From: Rhizobacter terrae
Lineage (GTDB): Bacteria > Pseudomonadota > Gammaproteobacteria > Burkholderiales > Burkholderiaceae_C
Length of the DNA stretch: 64,000 bases
Assembly (NCBI RefSeq): GCF_003852895.1
Contig: NZ_QUSW01000003.1
Span: 310,001 to 374,000 of the forward strand
Direction of reading: 5' to 3'
In this document: positions 1 to 8,311 of the stretch, in pieces
Numbering within the stretch: position 1 is the stretch's first letter
Layout: each line of letters starts with the position of its first letter
Position numbers and translations under genes: made by a program
The notes under the pieces: generated by a model
What the model was told of the DNA's origin: nothing
Databases searched by the model: none
The model's input: only the letters and a program-made list of their open reading frames with translations

Positions 1-23
1 ATGATGGACTCTTGATCTGGAAA

Positions 24-1259
24 TTACCTGTACTCGATCGTGCCCAGCCGGTGCCGCGGCGTGGTGTGCTGCGGGCTTCCACACAGGCGGCACTTGCGGT
101 CACGGCGGATGGATTTTTTCTTCGCCGAGATGGTGGATTTGGTGTTGCCCCGCAGGACCAGATTGCGCTGCCGGGCGCTGCGCAACTTTTCACCGAGGAC
201 GCGCAAGTCTTTTGCGGCATCCACAAAATCTTCCACCGCACGAATGAAGGCATTCAGCGCCTCGATCGCCTTCTCGATCTTGCGCGCCGCACGTGAGACC
301 TTCGCGCTGCTGGCGGCCAGGCGTGCGACCAGCATGGTCACGCGTGCGCCAGCGGCGGCGCCTGCCGACAGCAGGGCCGTCACCAGAAGCAGCAAGACCT
401 CGCAAATCACGTACACGCCACCCTTGGCCGCCAGGTAGCCGTAGAAGTTCGGCGGAACGGCTTCCATCATCAGGCCCACGTACGACAAGTACGACAGGAT
501 GCTGTCGTGGTCCGCAATGACTTCGAGCACCACGTAGAAGTTGGGATCGTTGCGGATCTCCTTGGCGAGTTCCGGGTCGATGTCCATGAGCACCGTGTCG
601 ACGAACGCCTGCACGGGCTTGGGGTCGCCCTGCACCAACAGGTCCGGCAGGCCGAGGATGGCATCGCGATGCTTGTAGATCTTCTGGGCCTTGGTCAGCG
701 TCTTGCCGGCACTGTCGATCGCGGACTGGATGGCGTGCTTCTCGGCATCGATGCGCGTCTGGATGGCCTGCTTGGCTTCCTCGCTCAGCTTCTCCAGGCT
801 GCTCTGCCACCACGCCCAGTTCTTCACCGTCTGATCGGGGTTGTCGAACACCTCGCCGGCCTCCTTGGCCGCCTGCGTGCTTCGCTCCACGATGTTGTTG
901 TAGACCTTCTGGCTGTAGTTGGCTGCGCCGTCCAGGGCTGAACCCGCGGCGTTCTTGATCTTGCTGCCCAGCTCCGTCCACATCTTCTCGGTGAACATCT
1001 CCGCGAGGTCTTCGCCCCAACCGGACGCGCCCGAGGCGGCACCTTCCTTCGCGCTCTCCCACAGCGCGGTTGCCGGGTCGGCATCCCATTGGCGCTGATA
1101 CGGCTGCATGCTGTCGGTCAACTGCATGTACGCCGCATCCAGGCGCTGGATGACCAACTCACGGTCGTCGTTGATTTCTTTTTCCGTGACCGTCGGGTAC
1201 GCGGTGGCGACAACGTCGCCGTCCTTCGGAATCAACCAGTTCTGTGCGGTTTCTGTCAT
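24..1259 (-). CDS. Putative T6SS cargo effector with short Cys/His C-terminus
   Basis: 411 aa. Its ATG overlaps the vgrG stop (ATGA), so the two genes are translationally coupled, the usual layout for a VgrG-delivered effector. The N-terminal ~200 residues are helical and Ala/Glu/Lys-rich. A hydrophobic stretch at about residues 275-310 could insert into a target membrane. A basic linker follows, then a short end carrying C390-x2-C393 with H398 and H403, resembling a small zinc site or the start of a nuclease-like domain. Only about 20 residues follow the first Cys, so the toxin domain is either tiny or truncated. No PAAR domain is seen. The gene ends 23 bases from the window edge, so an immunity gene would lie outside. 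The effector role is inferred from context. Confidence 0.6.
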   Translation of the reverse strand: MTETAQNWLIPKDGDVVATAYPTVTEKEINDDRELVIQRLDAAYMQLTDSMQPYQRQWDADPATALWESAKEGAASGASGWGEDLAEMFTEKMWTELGSKIKNAAGSALDGAANYSQKVYNNIVERSTQAAKEAGEVFDNPDQTVKNWAWWQSSLEKLSEEAKQAIQTRIDAEKHAIQSAIDSAGKTLTKAQKIYKHRDAILGLPDLLVQGDPKPVQAFVDTVLMDIDPELAKEIRNDPNFYVVLEVIADHDSILSYLSYVGLMMEAVPPNFYGYLAAKGGVYVICEVLLLLVTALLSAGAAAGARVTMLVARLAASSAKVSRAARKIEKAIEALNAFIRAVEDFVDAAKDLRVLGEKLRSARQRNLVLRGNTKSTISAKKKSIRRDRKCRLCGSPQHTTPRHRLGTIEYR

Positions 1260-4237
1260 GCCCCCTCCCGCATGGGTTCGATGCTGATGCCTTCGTGGAC
1301 CGTGGCGCGATTGACATCGACCTTGACCTGGTCGAGCAGCCAGCCCGTGTTCCAGGCGTCGTCGTAGTGGCCTTCAAACTTGACCCACGAGTTGTCCGCA
1401 CTCGGCATCACCGGCATCACGTAGTCCGTCTTCCCACCGGAAATGAAGCTCTTCTTGCCCGCCTTCACGGTGATCTTGCCCGGACATTGCACCGTGATGT
1501 TCCCGCCCTCGATCGTGATGTTGGCGCCGCCCGCCGTGCTCATCACGATCCGCTTGGCGGCCGCCCAATCCACGTGCGCACTGGCGCTCTGAACCGTCAC
1601 GTTGCCTTTGGCTGCCACCTGCATCGCATCGGCCTGCGCCTGCACCTCGATGTCGCCGCGCCCGGCAATCAGCGTGATGCCCTTGCCCACCGCTTCCGCC
1701 CCCGGCTTGATCGCCCCGGCCAGCAGGCCGATGGCCTGCCCGGTGTGGATGCGCGCCGCGCCGCCGATGGCCCACTGCGTGTCCTCGCCGCTGCCCAGGG
1801 TGATGGTCTCGCCGGCGCTCATCTGCACGTCCTGGCCAGCCACGGCCGCCAGGCCGGCCTTGGCCGCAATGGCCAGCACCGGGTCGGTGGTGTGCGGCGT
1901 CTTGGTCGCACTCGTCGCCATGTTCTTGGCGGATGCGTCCTTCAAGGCAGCATCCACACCGCTCCCGTCCACCATCCCGCGCAAGGCCGTGTGCAGTGCC
2001 TTCAGCGGTGCGCTGGTGCTGTCGAGCATGCTCTGCGATGCCTTCAGGCTGCCGATGTGCGCCGCCATCTGCACCGACTCGTGCGTATTCGCCGTCGTGC
2101 TGAATGCCTCGCCCAGCGTGGCCACCTGCGACGCCAGCGCGATGCCCGCGGCGTTGTCGCCGGCAGGCTCGGCAGCTTGCGTGTCAAAGGTACTCAGCAG
2201 CACGCCACGCCCGCCGCGCACCACGCCGTAGGCATCCGTGCGCAACTCGAAACCCAGCCCGCGGAAGCTGCCGCGGAAATTGTCGGCCTGGTGGATGAGG
2301 TGGCCCATGCTCAGCTGTGTGCCGTACTGTGTGCTGCCCAGCTGCACCCGCAGCTGCTGGTCGCTGTCGTCGAACACGAGCTGGTTGAAGCCCTGCCCGC
2401 CGAACTCCTTGCTCTTCACGCCGCTCAGCGCGGACGCGTTGCCATGGCCCTGCGCATCGGCGCTGGCGCCGTGCCAGGCCGGGCTGTTGCCGCCTGCCAG
2501 GTTGCCTTGCGCGCTCGGGCTGTGGTCGCTGCTTTGGGCGAAGACACTGGTGTCGCTCTCCCCCGCCTGGCCGCCTGGCGTGCGGGCCACGCCGCCTTCG
2601 CCGCGGCCGGTGTACATCGCGGCCACCACCATGGGGCGGTCGATGTCGCCATCGCAGAAGTCCACCAGCACCTGCTGCCCGATGCGCGGCACGAACTGCA
2701 GGCCCATGCCGCCGCCCGCGTAGCGCTGCATCACGCGTACCCAGGTGGACGCCTGGCTGGTGCCCTCGCCTTGCATGCCCTGCTGGAACTCGTACTGGAT
2801 GCGCACACGCCCCAGCTTGTCGGTGTGGATCTCCTGCCCACCCGCCGCGCTGGTCTCGCCTTGCGGGCCCACCACCGTGGCCAGCAGCGGCCCGCCGACC
2901 AGCGGCTTGGGGTTGAGCCGCGCGCCGGTGTCATCGGCCAGCATCGGCCGCCAGGGCACCGCGGCGCGGATGAGCGTGGCACTGTTGCCGTAGCCGGTCA
3001 GGCCCGCGCGTTCGGCCACCGGGCGAGGCACCCAGGGCTTGAGCCGGTCAATGAGGCGCTGACGCTGTTCGTCCGCGCTGCGTTGCATGCGCGAGCGGTC
3101 CAGCAGGTGCAGCGGCAGGTTGTTGATGCCGGCGTGGATGACGCCCGTGACCAGGAAGCGCCGGTCGGGCGATTCACCCAGGGCGGCCAGATCGTCCAGC
3201 GTGCTCTGCGTCAGCTCGAACTGCGTGCCGGCGGCGAAGGTGCGCACCGTGCCTTGCGCCGTCCAGGTCTTGTGCCGCGCTTCGATGGCTTCCTGCGCGA
3301 GGCGAGCGGCGCGCTCGGCCTGGCCCACGTCGGCGAAGGCGTAGGCGCCGGCGTGGTCGTAGTGCTCCAGCCGCGGGGCCGTGTCCCCGGCGAAGGCGGC
3401 GGCCGTGGGCATGCTGGACGCCACGGCGCGCTTGCCCTTGTAGTCCCAGCCCAGCAGCGACACGGTGGCGCTGGCCATCTGGCGGGTGGCCACCATCGCC
3501 TGGATGGCGTCCTGCTCTTCGAGCGGCGAATGGCGATGGAAGCGGATGCCCTGCCCGCCCAACATCGACAGGCTGCTCGGGTCTTCCGGGCAGCTCTGCT
3601 GGCTGACTGTGTCGGCCAGGAACACCACGCGGTGCCCGAGCGGCGCCGCGTCGTCACGCTCGAAGCGGTAGACGATGCCTTCCTCGGCCAGCAGGCGCTG
3701 CACGAAGGCGAAATCGGTCTCGCGGTATTGCACGGTGGTGCTGCGCACGCCGCCGTTGGCGCTGGATTGCAGGTGCGCGGCGATGTCGTCGGCCCATTGC
3801 CAGGCGGCGTGCTGCGCGTGGGCGGCGAACACGCTCTCCACGATCTCGATGACGCTCTTTTCCTGCCACACCTGGCTGCGTCGGTTCATGCGCAGCAGAG
3901 ACAGCCAGGGCTGCATCACCAGGTCATAGCGGGCGAGGCCGCCGTCCGCCCCGCGGGCGTGGGCGCTGGTGACGATGCCGCTGCGGCTGACCTCGCTGCC
4001 GTCGCTGAGCAGCGTGTGCAGGGTGATGCGCTGCGCCAGCATGGCGCGGTGGTCGAGCCGGGCGTTCTCGCTCAGCGCGCTGAGGTGAATCTCCCAGGGC
4101 TCGTTCAGCGCTTCAGTGCCGCACCAGGTTTCCAGCAGCAGCTCGGCCAGCGGGCCGTCACCTTCCAAACGGTGCAGCCGTGTGAGCGAGTCGAACGAGC
4201 CAAGCCCGAGCGTGGACAGGTCGATGTCCAGTGCCAT
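1256..4237 (-). CDS. vgrG: Type VI secretion tip protein VgrG
   Basis: 993 aa, the trimeric spike at the tip of the T6SS tube. The N-terminal half (to about residue 430) is the gp27-like Vgr region. A gp5-like OB segment with the typical DKLGRVRIQ stretch starts near residue 440. A DUF2345-type beta-rich extension spans roughly residues 750-900, so this is a long, cargo-carrying VgrG. The start follows a strong GGGAGG ribosome site. The stop overlaps the start of the next gene by 4 bases, coupling spike and effector synthesis. No other T6SS structural genes are in the window, so this is probably an orphan vgrG island. The 193 bases upstream hold no gene that I can support. Confidence 0.95.
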   Translation of the reverse strand: MALDIDLSTLGLGSFDSLTRLHRLEGDGPLAELLLETWCGTEALNEPWEIHLSALSENARLDHRAMLAQRITLHTLLSDGSEVSRSGIVTSAHARGADGGLARYDLVMQPWLSLLRMNRRSQVWQEKSVIEIVESVFAAHAQHAAWQWADDIAAHLQSSANGGVRSTTVQYRETDFAFVQRLLAEEGIVYRFERDDAAPLGHRVVFLADTVSQQSCPEDPSSLSMLGGQGIRFHRHSPLEEQDAIQAMVATRQMASATVSLLGWDYKGKRAVASSMPTAAAFAGDTAPRLEHYDHAGAYAFADVGQAERAARLAQEAIEARHKTWTAQGTVRTFAAGTQFELTQSTLDDLAALGESPDRRFLVTGVIHAGINNLPLHLLDRSRMQRSADEQRQRLIDRLKPWVPRPVAERAGLTGYGNSATLIRAAVPWRPMLADDTGARLNPKPLVGGPLLATVVGPQGETSAAGGQEIHTDKLGRVRIQYEFQQGMQGEGTSQASTWVRVMQRYAGGGMGLQFVPRIGQQVLVDFCDGDIDRPMVVAAMYTGRGEGGVARTPGGQAGESDTSVFAQSSDHSPSAQGNLAGGNSPAWHGASADAQGHGNASALSGVKSKEFGGQGFNQLVFDDSDQQLRVQLGSTQYGTQLSMGHLIHQADNFRGSFRGLGFELRTDAYGVVRGGRGVLLSTFDTQAAEPAGDNAAGIALASQVATLGEAFSTTANTHESVQMAAHIGSLKASQSMLDSTSAPLKALHTALRGMVDGSGVDAALKDASAKNMATSATKTPHTTDPVLAIAAKAGLAAVAGQDVQMSAGETITLGSGEDTQWAIGGAARIHTGQAIGLLAGAIKPGAEAVGKGITLIAGRGDIEVQAQADAMQVAAKGNVTVQSASAHVDWAAAKRIVMSTAGGANITIEGGNITVQCPGKITVKAGKKSFISGGKTDYVMPVMPSADNSWVKFEGHYDDAWNTGWLLDQVKVDVNRATVHEGISIEPMREGA

Positions 4238-4430
4238 TTGTTGTTGTCCTCCCTGAGACGCGAGTCGGTTTTGAGTGCCGCTCGAATTTGAGGGGGAGAT
4301 GTTGCTGGGGCGTGTACGGGATGGGCACCCCTATCTGGGGGATTGGGAGGAAACAGTTCGTGTCTTGGAGGGGCGTTCCCGATCATGGGGCCTGCCGACC
4401 TCGCGCCCACCCACCGCGTCCGATGACGGG

Positions 4431-4823
4431 CTACCCCTCGGAGCGGCCCGTGCCGTCGCGGTCGCGCTCGTAGTGCCTCGTGAGCGGAAACGGCGGCAGC
4501 CAGGACTCGCGGCGCAGGGTCCAGAGTTCGTAGGTCGGCTGGAACTGGTCGGGGGCGTCCAGGCTTCCGAGGTTCACTTCGACTTCGTCGCCGGTGCGTG
4601 AGAAGACGGACGAGCCGCAGCGGGGGCAGAAGAAGCGTCCGGCGTAGTCGCGGGTTTCGCCTTCGATGGTGACGGCGTCCTGCGGGAAGATGGCCGAGGC
4701 ATGGAACAGCGCGCCGTGGTGCTTGCGGCAGTCGAGGCAGTGGCAGATGCCGACGCGGTAGGGGCGGCCGGTCGCGGTGATGCGGACCTTGCCGCAGAGG
4801 CAGCCGCCGGTGGATGGGTCCAT
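4431..4823 (-). CDS. GFA family (glutathione-dependent formaldehyde-activating-like) protein
   Basis: 130 aa, the usual size for single-domain GFA proteins. Zinc-binding cysteines appear in the expected order: GGCLCGKV at residues 6-13, CHCLDCRK near 28-35, and CPRCGSSVF near 66-74. The family carries zinc in a beta-fold; most members have no proven substrate and the formaldehyde name is historical. The start at 4823 was chosen because the next protein begins only 11 bases upstream on the same strand and the conserved GG-CxCG motif should lie near the N-terminus. It probably forms an operon with the SnoaL-like gene (4835-5191) under the MerR-type promoter at 5232-5262. Confidence 0.85.
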   Translation of the reverse strand: MDPSTGGCLCGKVRITATGRPYRVGICHCLDCRKHHGALFHASAIFPQDAVTIEGETRDYAGRFFCPRCGSSVFSRTGDEVEVNLGSLDAPDQFQPTYELWTLRRESWLPPFPLTRHYERDRDGTGRSEG

Positions 4824-4834
4824 GGTGTGTCTCC

Positions 4835-5191
4835 TCAGGGCAGCGGACCGAAGAAGCTCAGGACCGCGAGCATCGATGTGCCGGACGCGTCGAGTTCGAC
4901 AACGTCGTACCCCTCCAGTGTGCGACCGTTGACCTCGAGCCGCCACGCATAGCGGCACAGGTGATGGTGGGCATCGAGGCCCGATGCGAGCGAGATGCGC
5001 GCCGCGGGGCTTGCGGCTCGGAATTCGAGCAAGCAGGCCACGAACGCATCGATGCCGATCGTGCTGCGCTTCGGGTCGAGGTAGCGGGTCGTGGCGGTGA
5101 AAGTGTCGGCGAGCTGAGCCCGCATCTCGGCAGCGTCGTGCGCGTTCCAGGCCGCGAAATAGTGGACAAGCCAGGTCGGAAGGTTCTGCAT
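4835..5191 (-). CDS. SnoaL/NTF2-like protein
   Basis: 118 aa from the ATG at 5191. The N-terminal pattern WLVHYFAAWNAHD, followed by a short alpha+beta fold, is typical of SnoaL-like/NTF2-like small-ligand proteins (polyketide-cyclase or limonene-hydrolase relatives). No catalytic residue can be assigned. A longer reading from 5317 would run through the divergent promoter and into merR, so it was rejected. The gene lies directly downstream of a 19-bp-spacer MerR-type promoter and 11 bases before the GFA gene. The pair therefore looks like the MerR target operon. Confidence 0.7.
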   Translation of the reverse strand: MQNLPTWLVHYFAAWNAHDAAEMRAQLADTFTATTRYLDPKRSTIGIDAFVACLLEFRAASPAARISLASGLDAHHHLCRYAWRLEVNGRTLEGYDVVELDASGTSMLAVLSFFGPLP

Positions 5192-5231
5192 GCAAGGTCC
5201 GTGAGGAGCGCGACGGGCGCGCGGAACGCCG

Positions 5232-5262
5232 ATACTCAGTTTGAACCCAACTTCAAGGTCAA
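5232..5262 (-). promoter_or_regulatory. MerR-type promoter/operator with 19-bp spacer
   Basis: Reading leftward, a -35 TTGACC (5262-5257) and a -10 GAGTAT (5237-5232) are separated by exactly 19 bp, the overlong spacer characteristic of promoters remodelled by MerR-family activators. The spacer contains the inverted repeat TTGAA-GTTGGG-TTCAA. It lies between the divergent merR gene (start 5268) and the SnoaL-like gene (start 5191). Confidence 0.75.
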
Positions 5263-5267
5263 GCCCC

Positions 5268-5657
5268 ATGCGCATCGGCGAACTTGCGGACCGGACCGGT
5301 CTGGCGCCGTCGGCCATCCGCTTCTATGAACGCGAGGGCCTGATGCCGGCCGCCAAGCGGCAGGCGAACGGCTACCGCGTCTACGGTGAGGCGGATGTCG
5401 AGAGGCTGGCCATCCTGAGCCTGTCGCAATCTTTCGGCCTCTCGCTGACACAGATTCGGACGGCGTTCGACAAGGTCGGCGTGCTGGCGAAGGACCGCAT
5501 GCTGGCGGAATTGGACGCTCGCCTGCAGGACATGGACACCCTCATCAAGGAGCTGAAGCAGCGGCGCCGTCACATGGTCGAGGTGCGGGCCACGTTGGCT
5601 GCGGCTTGGAGTGAGGGACGGTGTGTGGATCCGCGGACGCTGGGTGTGCCACGCTGA
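5268..5657 (+). CDS. MerR family transcriptional regulator
   Basis: 129 aa. It begins with the canonical MerR winged helix: MRIGELADRTGL, then AIRFYEREGLMPAAKR and NGYRVYGEADVERL (residues 1-50). An effector-linked coiled coil follows (about residues 75-115, LDARLQDMDTLIKELKQRRR). There is no Cys cluster of the metal-sensing or SoxR type, so the inducer is unknown. The ATG at 5268 was chosen over an upstream TTG (5241) because the HTH motif starts immediately. It reads divergently from the SnoaL-GFA pair, with the 19-bp-spacer promoter in between, so it most likely activates that pair. Confidence 0.9.
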   Translation: MRIGELADRTGLAPSAIRFYEREGLMPAAKRQANGYRVYGEADVERLAILSLSQSFGLSLTQIRTAFDKVGVLAKDRMLAELDARLQDMDTLIKELKQRRRHMVEVRATLAAAWSEGRCVDPRTLGVPR

Positions 5658-5685
5658 GGCGTGTCTGCGTTGGGCAGTACCCGCG

Positions 5686-6255
5686 CTATGTCAAACGCAC
5701 TTGAGCCATGCGAATTCTGAAAATGAATGCCTGGAAGTCTGGCGCTTCCTGGATGTCAGGGCTGCAGTGATAGATGCGTTCATTCGACGACAGAGTCTCG
5801 ACCCAAAAGCCCGCATTGCCGCCCCACTTCGACTCTAGAAGAGACTCGCCCAACTGCATCTTGTAGACATTCCACACAAATAGCTGTTGATCAGAACTCT
5901 CAAAGTCGACCTCAACAAAGTTTTCGTACCTGTCGTCAGCCCAAGTGCGCAAGGTGGGCACCTCATTTCCGTCATTGAGGCGGAGCCAGCCGTTCACACT
6001 CAAATCGAATCCCTGCTCGATCGCAGGGCTTGCCTTCAAGATTTCGGCGTACACACGCCCGCTGCGCTGTACATCCCAGACATCAGAGGTTTGAACCAGG
6101 CGGTTGCCCCACTGGATCGTCAAAGGTCGCCGAGGGACTCTCATGGTGCTTCGCTTCGCACAGTCCAGCATCGCCTGCTGGATCGAGAGCCCTGTGTCCT
6201 TGTAGTCGATGCCTTCCATGCTAACGACGAGTCTTGAGGGTTCGCATTGGATCAA
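5686..6255 (-). CDS. Hypothetical protein of the accessory island
   Basis: 189 aa, family not recognised. It is soluble-looking, has no signal peptide or membrane segment, and is rich in aromatic and acidic residues (for example DVWDVQRSGRVYAE and WADDRYENFVEVDFESSD). Cysteines occur only at residues 4, 32 and about 168. An alternative start at Met13 (6219) is possible. Base composition is clearly lower in G+C than the flanking core genes, pointing to transfer. It lies in a same-strand run with a 78-aa unknown and a SUKH gene, so an immunity-type role in a contact-dependent or T6SS conflict system is conceivable. That is only guilt by association. Confidence 0.6.
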   Translation of the reverse strand: MIQCEPSRLVVSMEGIDYKDTGLSIQQAMLDCAKRSTMRVPRRPLTIQWGNRLVQTSDVWDVQRSGRVYAEILKASPAIEQGFDLSVNGWLRLNDGNEVPTLRTWADDRYENFVEVDFESSDQQLFVWNVYKMQLGESLLESKWGGNAGFWVETLSSNERIYHCSPDIQEAPDFQAFIFRIRMAQVRLT

Positions 6256-6294
6256 CAGGTGCGCGATTCGCTGGCCACGTCGGCCGCCGGCGGC

Positions 6295-6531
6295 TCAAGA
6301 CGCCTCAACCCAGATGGTCTGACCCGGATGATGCTCTTTGATGGTCGTGATCGCGTCTTCGAGCAACTCTCGGTCTCCCAGCGGATACGTGAAGCGGCTC
6401 AAGTCGGGAGCACCAAGACTCGCCCAGCCTGCCTCGCTGATAGCGTCGCTGCCGCACCAGACAGTGTGAGAGTCGGCGGCCTGTCGGAGAGCTTCGGCGA
6501 GGCCGGCAGAGGTGATTGCCAAGAAGACCAT
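6295..6531 (-). CDS. Small conserved-looking hypothetical protein
   Basis: 78 aa from the ATG at 6531 (MVFLAITSAGLAEALRQ). It is compact, with an alternating hydrophobic start and the segments VWCGSDAISEAGWASL and LLEDAITTIKEHHPGQTIWVE. It looks like a folded alpha/beta domain rather than a random frame. Readings from further upstream would overlap the SUKH gene and have poor-quality sequence, so the internal Met was chosen. Function unknown. It lies in the low-GC accessory stretch between a 189-aa unknown and a SUKH gene, all on the minus strand. Confidence 0.55.
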   Translation of the reverse strand: MVFLAITSAGLAEALRQAADSHTVWCGSDAISEAGWASLGAPDLSRFTYPLGDRELLEDAITTIKEHHPGQTIWVEAS

Positions 6532-6566
6532 GTTCCTACCGTTCCGTGGTGTGTTCGAACTGCAGA

Positions 6567-7118
6567 CTACCCTGCCAACAAGGACCAAAACTCGATGCTT
6601 CGGGTTTCGTCGATCTGATGGTGAGGCATGCCAAAGTAGTAGTAGAACTCGTTGTGCAAGTAGTGCTCCAGGTCGCTGCCGTAGTAGATGATGTCCGTCT
6701 GATAGACCGAGTACACCGGGTTGCCGCGTGCTGCAGGCCGGTCGGGCATGTACCGATGTCCCATGATTGGAATCAGCTTCGGTGCCTCGGCCACGCGTTG
6801 GCGAACTACCTCGTAGGCGGCCGACTCGTCACTCGGCTTCGCTCCCCATTCCTCCAGCCAGAAGGCGTTTTGCTGAACGTCGAACCAGATGCCTTCCAGC
6901 GGCCATCCCAGGGCGTGAGCAATGGCCGGGTCGTCAAGATCTCTCCAGTTCGGAAAGCGCTCACCACTTGGCAAGGCGAACATGAGGAATTCGCGCAGGT
7001 CTTCCGGAAAGGCCAAAGAGAACCGACTTTCCGCGGCGGTGATCTCATGACTGGACAGCCCAAGCTGGAAGTTGACGCCTGCGCGTTCGAGGGTTGATTT
7101 GATGTGCTGGAGGTCCAT
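6567..7118 (-). CDS. SMI1/KNR4 (SUKH) family protein, copy 1
   Basis: 183 aa. It has the SUKH-type core: LSSHEITAAESRFSLAFPEDLREFLMF near residues 20-47, then GWPLEGIWFDVQQNAFW and a C-terminal PVYSVYQTDIIYYGSDLEHYLHNEFYYYF. SUKH proteins are common immunity proteins of polymorphic toxins, and also occur in phage and T6SS conflict loci. Met at 7118 was chosen because it matches the start of the paralogue at 8312-8863; the reading frame stays open to 7250 but that extension is absent from the paralogue. By eye the two copies differ at about 36 of 183 positions. No cognate toxin is seen beside it. Confidence 0.8.
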   Translation of the reverse strand: MDLQHIKSTLERAGVNFQLGLSSHEITAAESRFSLAFPEDLREFLMFALPSGERFPNWRDLDDPAIAHALGWPLEGIWFDVQQNAFWLEEWGAKPSDESAAYEVVRQRVAEAPKLIPIMGHRYMPDRPAARGNPVYSVYQTDIIYYGSDLEHYLHNEFYYYFGMPHHQIDETRSIEFWSLLAG

Positions 7119-7419
7119 GCCTTGCTGCGGATGAGCTGCCCAACCCGCGTTCAGTTGGCCTTCGTACCCGATATCCGCCGTGCAGCTTTCATCGTCTCCA
7201 ACCCACGAGCCGTCAACTTCGCCGGATTGCCATTGGCCAGCACGGTGCACGTGATGCGCAGCTCACGCGACATGAGGATGCCTTGCGTCATGTACTTGGC
7301 CAGCCGCCGGGGACAGCGAAGACGAGGCTGCGCGGTCAGGGATGGGGAGGGGTCGGGTCGGTGCAGACGGTTGGAAGCGAGACCAGGAGGGCGAGGAGTG
7401 GGACAAGGGCTTTGATCAT
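7119..7419 (-). pseudogene. Broken small lipoprotein/exported-protein gene
   Basis: An ATG at 7419 overlaps the stop of the TPR/MORN gene (ATGA) and starts a signal-peptide-like stretch (MIKALVPLLALLVSLPTVC, lipobox-like end). The frame stops at 7336 after 27 codons. In another frame, sequence continues as a plausible protein (MTQGILMSRELRITCTVLAN) ending near 7146, just before the SUKH gene. The coupled start and good signal sequence suggest a real gene disabled by a frameshift. It could also be a genuine 27-aa leader. This fills the 300-base gap between the TPR/MORN gene and SUKH copy 1. Confidence 0.35.
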
Positions 7420-8285
7420 GTGGGAGTCGCTTCTCCGTGCACGTAATTCAGGGATGGCCCTTCCGTTCCCGCCTCATCCCAGAAACGCCAGATGCCATGC
7501 TCCTTGCCGCCGACGTATTCGCCTAGTGCGGCGAGCTGTCCGTTGGGGTGGAAGTCTCGCCACAGGCCGTGCTCCTGGCCTTGAACATAGTGGCCTTCCG
7601 ACAGCCTTTGCCCCGCCTCGCTGTATTCGGTGAACAGCCCATGCCTGATCCAGCGTGCGGCGTCAGCGAACATCACACGTGCATACCGGAAGCGGAGCTG
7701 GCCATTGTCGTGAGGCACTTCGGCGATGTTCAGGTCGGCCGTCGAGGACGCGGCCACCTCGGCCAAGCGCTTCTCGATGAGTGCCCGGGTGCGCGGGTCT
7801 GGTTGCAGGGTCAGGCACTTCTTGAGGTCAGCGATGGCGTGGACCCAGTCGCCGAGTGTGATGTGCAGGCTGGCCCGGTTGTAGTAGATCAGGGGGTTGC
7901 CTGGTGTCAGGGACTCTGCCTTGGCGAAGCTCGTCAGCGCGGCTTGGTGGTCACCCTGTTCCTTTTGAACGGTGGCCAAGGTGGTCAACACCGAGGCGGC
8001 ATCGAAGCCCAAGTCCAGGGCCTTGTTCAAGTCGAGGATGGCTTCTTGATGACGGCCTGTCATCGCATACACCGTGCCCCGGTCTGCGTAGGCCATGGAG
8101 AAGTGCGGGCTGTCTTTGATGGCTTGGTCGAGAAGCGCAAGAGCCTCCGCCACCTTGCCTTGTGACACCAGAGTGCGGGCCTGCACGCAGAGGTCGGTGG
8201 GATTGACCTTCTTCTTGAAGAACTTGAACACGGGGCGCCCCTTGGTTGGGACGCAGTTGTAGCAGAGCGGGCGGATCGACGGCAA
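7416..8285 (-). CDS. TPR protein with C-terminal MORN/YwqK-like repeats
   Basis: 289 aa. From about residue 30 there are three to four tetratricopeptide repeats (QGKVAEALALLDQAIKDSP; HFSMAYADRGTVYAMTGRHQEAILDLNKAL; ASVLTTLATVQKEQGDHQAAL; YYNRASLHITLGDWVHAIADLKK). The C-terminus carries two repeats of the YwqK/MORN type (EAGQRLSEGHYVQGQEHGLW and PNGQLAALGEYVGGKEHGIW), found in proteins annotated as YwqK-family antitoxins. A GTG at 8231 just before FKFFKKK is a possible alternative start. It lies between two nearly identical SUKH genes, so a role in toxin immunity or binding of a partner is plausible. No signal peptide is seen. Confidence 0.7.
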   Translation of the reverse strand: MPSIRPLCYNCVPTKGRPVFKFFKKKVNPTDLCVQARTLVSQGKVAEALALLDQAIKDSPHFSMAYADRGTVYAMTGRHQEAILDLNKALDLGFDAASVLTTLATVQKEQGDHQAALTSFAKAESLTPGNPLIYYNRASLHITLGDWVHAIADLKKCLTLQPDPRTRALIEKRLAEVAASSTADLNIAEVPHDNGQLRFRYARVMFADAARWIRHGLFTEYSEAGQRLSEGHYVQGQEHGLWRDFHPNGQLAALGEYVGGKEHGIWRFWDEAGTEGPSLNYVHGEATPT

Positions 8286-8311
8286 TGGGACAGTGTTGAC
8301 GAGACGGGCGG

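Noticed and set aside
1244-4291. A 1015-codon plus-strand open frame opposite vgrG
   Set aside because: His/Arg/Ala-rich product with no domain logic. It is the antisense shadow of a high-GC gene whose minus-strand product is clearly VgrG.
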